Assembly (NCBI RefSeq): GCF_000285515.1
Contig: NZ_HE610957.1
Span: forward strand, 1,016,768-1,071,751
From: Paenibacillus senegalensis JC66
Lineage (GTDB): Bacteria; Bacillota; Bacilli; Paenibacillales; NBRC-103111
Length of the DNA: 54,984 bases
Reading direction: 5' to 3'
The notes under the pieces are model-generated. The model was not told the origin of the DNA and searched no databases. It saw nothing but the letters and a program-made list of their open reading frames with translations. Positions 53,155 through 54,984 of this stretch are shown piece after piece. Made by a program: the position numbers and the translations under genes. Position 1 is the stretch's first letter. The number at the start of each line of letters is the position of its first letter.

Positions 53155-54120
53155 TTACCATAAGCTTGTTTCACCCGCCCGTTTGGCAATCGCATTGACG
53201 ATGATAAGCATGATGAAATTGATCACATTGTTAAACAACCCTACCGCAGCAGAGAAGCTGTACTGTGCATTGAGAATACCGCTTTTGTACATGTATGTGG
53301 AAATGACCTCTGAGGTGGAAAGATTCATGTCATTTTGCATCAGCAGTATTTTTTCGAAGCCGACGCTCAATATGCCGCCCGCGCTCAGTATCGTTAAGAT
53401 CACAATCGTGGGCAGAATTCCCGGAAGTGTAACGTGCCATATTCTTCTGAATTTATTGGCACCATCAATGTAAGCGGCTTCATATAATTCTGGAGAAATA
53501 CCGGCCATTCCCGCTGTATAGATTAAGGAGGCCCAGCCGATTCCCTGCCACGTTCCAGACCATACGAACAGATGCCAAAAGTTAGAGGGTTCGGCCAAAA
53601 AATCTCTTCTCTGGCCGCCAAACGTCTCAATGATCGAATTGATGACGCCGTTATGAGGAGATATGAAGAACATTAAAATTCCGACCGCGACGACGACTGA
53701 TATAAAATGAGGAGCATACGAAATCGTCTGCACAACAGTTTGTAATCGCTTACTTCTAAGCTCATTAAACATTAAGGCTAGAATAATAGGTGCCGGAATA
53801 CCCACTAGCAGACCGTAGATGCTAATAGCCAGCGTATTTTTTAGAATGGTCCAAAAATAGTAGGCATTAAATAAACGCTCAAAATGCTCAAAGCCTACCC
53901 AAGGGCTGTTCCAGATCCCCAAGCCTGGGGCAAAATCCTTGAATGCAATCTGAACTCCATACATAGGCCAGTAATGCCAAATCAAAAAATACAGGACCGC
54001 CGGAGAAATGATGATATATAGTCCGGTATTTCTTTTCAGTGCCTTTTTGATATAGATGGTTTTTTCTTTCAAACGCTGCTTCTTGGAGGATGTCGTAGGT
54101 GAAGATAAGCCAGTTGCCAT
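53155..54120 (-). CDS. CUT1 ABC transporter permease (LplB/YteP-like)
   Basis: 321 residues, six transmembrane helices after a basic N-terminus. Typical first permease of lpl-type oligosaccharide systems: YIIISPAVLYFLIWHYWPMY, FKDFAPGLGIWNSPWVG, and the EAA loop ELYEAAYIDGANKFRRIWHV. ATG after AAAAGGAG. First gene of the transport operon; a promoter candidate lies 110 bases upstream. Confidence 0.94.
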   Translation of the reverse strand: MATGLSSPTTSSKKQRLKEKTIYIKKALKRNTGLYIIISPAVLYFLIWHYWPMYGVQIAFKDFAPGLGIWNSPWVGFEHFERLFNAYYFWTILKNTLAISIYGLLVGIPAPIILALMFNELRSKRLQTVVQTISYAPHFISVVVAVGILMFFISPHNGVINSIIETFGGQRRDFLAEPSNFWHLFVWSGTWQGIGWASLIYTAGMAGISPELYEAAYIDGANKFRRIWHVTLPGILPTIVILTILSAGGILSVGFEKILLMQNDMNLSTSEVISTYMYKSGILNAQYSFSAAVGLFNNVINFIMLIIVNAIAKRAGETSLW

Positions 54121-54216
54121 CTAACACTCATCTCCTTTTTGCTGGGAGTATTAGCCTGAGAATGATCGCCCCCTTTGTTAATTCATGCAGCTGCTTTACA
54201 ATATGGTATATCTAAT

Positions 54217-54252
54217 TATCATAATGATATATGTAATTTAGGATAATGTCTA
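54217..54252 (-). promoter_or_regulatory. Candidate promoter of the sugar transport operon with a palindrome on the -10
   Basis: On the minus strand TAGACA (54247-54252) and TATCAT (54224-54229), spacer 17. The -10 box is part of the 13-bp palindrome TATCATTATGATA (54217-54229), a possible operator. The half-sites differ from those before the gntR-type gene. Confidence 0.55.
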
Positions 54253-54468
54253 CAAAATTTTCAAAACTATATTTCTTTTCTTTAATAAAAATATAACTTA
54301 TGTCAGAAAACATCGGTTGGAGAACTGTTTGAATTAGAAATGACAGCAAAAAAGTCATAACAACATTTTCGGGCTGTTATCCTCTGCTAGTTATGTGTGA
54401 GTCCCATTCATCGATATAGTAGGCTTCAGCATTTTTTCCTAAATTATAAAAAACAGCCACACAAAAAA

Positions 54469-54630
54469 GGGGCTGTCCCATAAGTCCGCCAAAATAAAAA
54501 GTTGGCGGAAAAACATAATATTTGATCTCAAATCCGTCTACACCGCGCCTTGTTATGAGGAAGGGAACCGGAAAATTCAATGAAAACGGGCGTCCAGCAG
54601 TCAGTCAACGCTGACTTACCGGACAGCCCC
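54469..54630. mobile_element. MITE-like element with 20-bp imperfect terminal inverted repeats
   Basis: 162 bp between GGGGCTGTCC (54469-54478) and its inverse GGACAGCCCC (54621-54630). The inverted repeat extends imperfectly to about 20 bases: GGGGCTGTCCCATAAGTC against GGGGCTGTCCGGTAAGTC. Each end carries a subterminal hairpin: TCCGCCAA/TTGGCGGA at 54485-54509 and AGTCAG/CTGACT at the right. No transposase frame inside. The termini resemble those of IS1182/IS4-type elements (from memory), which could mobilise it in trans. No clear target duplication. Confidence 0.65.
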
Positions 54631-54803
54631 AAATTCGCCTCGGGACCCGCTGGAGCGGCGATTGTATGCGGTTTTTCTGTGAAAATAACCCCCCGCGTAT
54701 ACTCCCCGCATGATGAGCAAGCTCGGGTAACGTAACTTAATTCATAAGCTTGTTATAACTTTTACGAAATTTCGTATGAAACACTGGCTGGATCTCCTTG
54801 TAA

Positions 54804-54984
54804 ACCCCGGTATTTGTACGGACTCAACTCTTAGACCCCGGTATTTGTACGATTTGTCATACAAATCTCGGGCAATCGCCCTTCAATCCCTATATTCGTA
54901 CGATTTGTCATACAAATCTTGGGTAATCGCCCTTTAATCCCCTGTATTTGTACGACGTTTCATACAAATCACCGGTAATTGGGT
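54804..54984. repeat. Tandem repeats of about 51 bp with alternative hairpins
   Basis: A short partial copy (54804-54820), then copies at 54836-54887, 54888-54938 and 54939 to the right edge. Each has ATTTGTA-N10-TACAAAT (one copy ATTCGTA), within which GATTTGT-CAT-ACAAATC forms a second, competing stem; the first two full copies also end with a small GGGC/GCCC-type hairpin. Copies differ by point changes. The array continues out of the window. Confidence 0.85.

Larger units (their letters stand above)
54121..54984. other. Non-coding right end with promoter, MITE-like element and hairpin repeats
   Basis: 864 bases without a convincing gene. From left to right: the promoter of the transport operon, an AT-rich stretch, a 162-bp MITE-like element (54469-54630), a 14-bp palindrome (54763-54776) and an array of about 51-bp repeats from 54804 to the edge. 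A minus-strand frame at 54377-54580 overlaps the MITE and has no ribosome binding site. Confidence 0.6.

Noticed and set aside
54377-54580. Minus-strand frame of 67 codons in the right end
   Set aside because: Overlaps the MITE-like element, lacks a ribosome binding site and does not resemble a transposase.
54804-54984. Possible CRISPR array at the right edge
   Set aside because: Units of about 51 bp follow one another without unique spacers and differ by point changes.

Overview
The window reads as chromosomal DNA of a spore-forming Gram-positive bacterium of the Paenibacillus type (Bacillota, Paenibacillaceae-like). The evidence is the Bacillus-like order rpsU-yqeY-nfeD-floA ... yqfC-yqfD-phoH-pgpH-ybeY-dgkA-cdd-era-yqzL-recO ... 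yqfL-yqxD-dnaG-rpoD-trmK-nif3, strong AGGAGG-type ribosome binding sites with frequent GTG/TTG starts, SLH-domain surface proteins with csaB, sporulation genes (yqfC, yqfD, a collagen-like spore-surface candidate) and a large CUT1 sugar ABC system. No rRNA or tRNA gene, CRISPR array, phage or intact insertion sequence was seen.

Layout. 1-5.5 kb: a minus-strand operon of a secreted/membrane protein, an ABC ATPase, an ABC-2 permease and a Gln/Gly-rich coiled-coil membrane protein that runs off the left edge. 5.8-9.1 kb: a TerC-family membrane protein and the thiI-nifZ pair for tRNA 4-thiouridine. 9.1-15.2 kb: a lytic transglycosylase, small DUF4190-like and DUF1540 proteins, a 1.2-kDa-residue-scale (about 1,170 aa) cadherin-like/SLH surface protein and ypuI. 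15.4-17.8 kb: a subtilisin-like lipoprotein convergent with rnpB, whose RNA looks like type A rather than the Bacillus type B. 18-23.6 kb: csaB, three glycosyltransferases (one with a frameshift) and a two-gene cluster encoding a small DUF2642-like protein and a collagen-like protein ending in a DUF2642-like domain.

24-44.8 kb is the conserved housekeeping macro-locus, all on the minus strand: tRNA modification, sigma A, primase, PPDK regulator, DNA repair (recO), Era, cytidine deaminase, undecaprenol/diacylglycerol kinase, YbeY, the c-di-AMP phosphodiesterase PgpH, PhoH, YqfC/YqfD, FloA/NfeD, YqeY and S21. It is interrupted by one plus-strand gene for a PQQ-type sugar dehydrogenase lipoprotein, yqfD carries a frameshift, and glyQS and ccpN are missing from their usual place.

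45-54.1 kb is a carbohydrate-utilisation locus on the minus strand: two CUT1 permeases, a binding lipoprotein, a GntR/LacI-type regulator, a GH38 alpha-mannosidase and a GH43 enzyme. Together these suggest import and hydrolysis of mannose- and pentose-containing oligosaccharides under local control. The last 0.85 kb is non-coding and holds a MITE-like element and the start of an array of about 51-bp hairpin repeats that runs off the right edge.

Two genes (the GT2 enzyme at 21.5 kb and yqfD at 38.8 kb) are each one base short in an A7/T7 homopolymer; this could be sequencing error, real mutation, or in the first case a -1 frameshift site.
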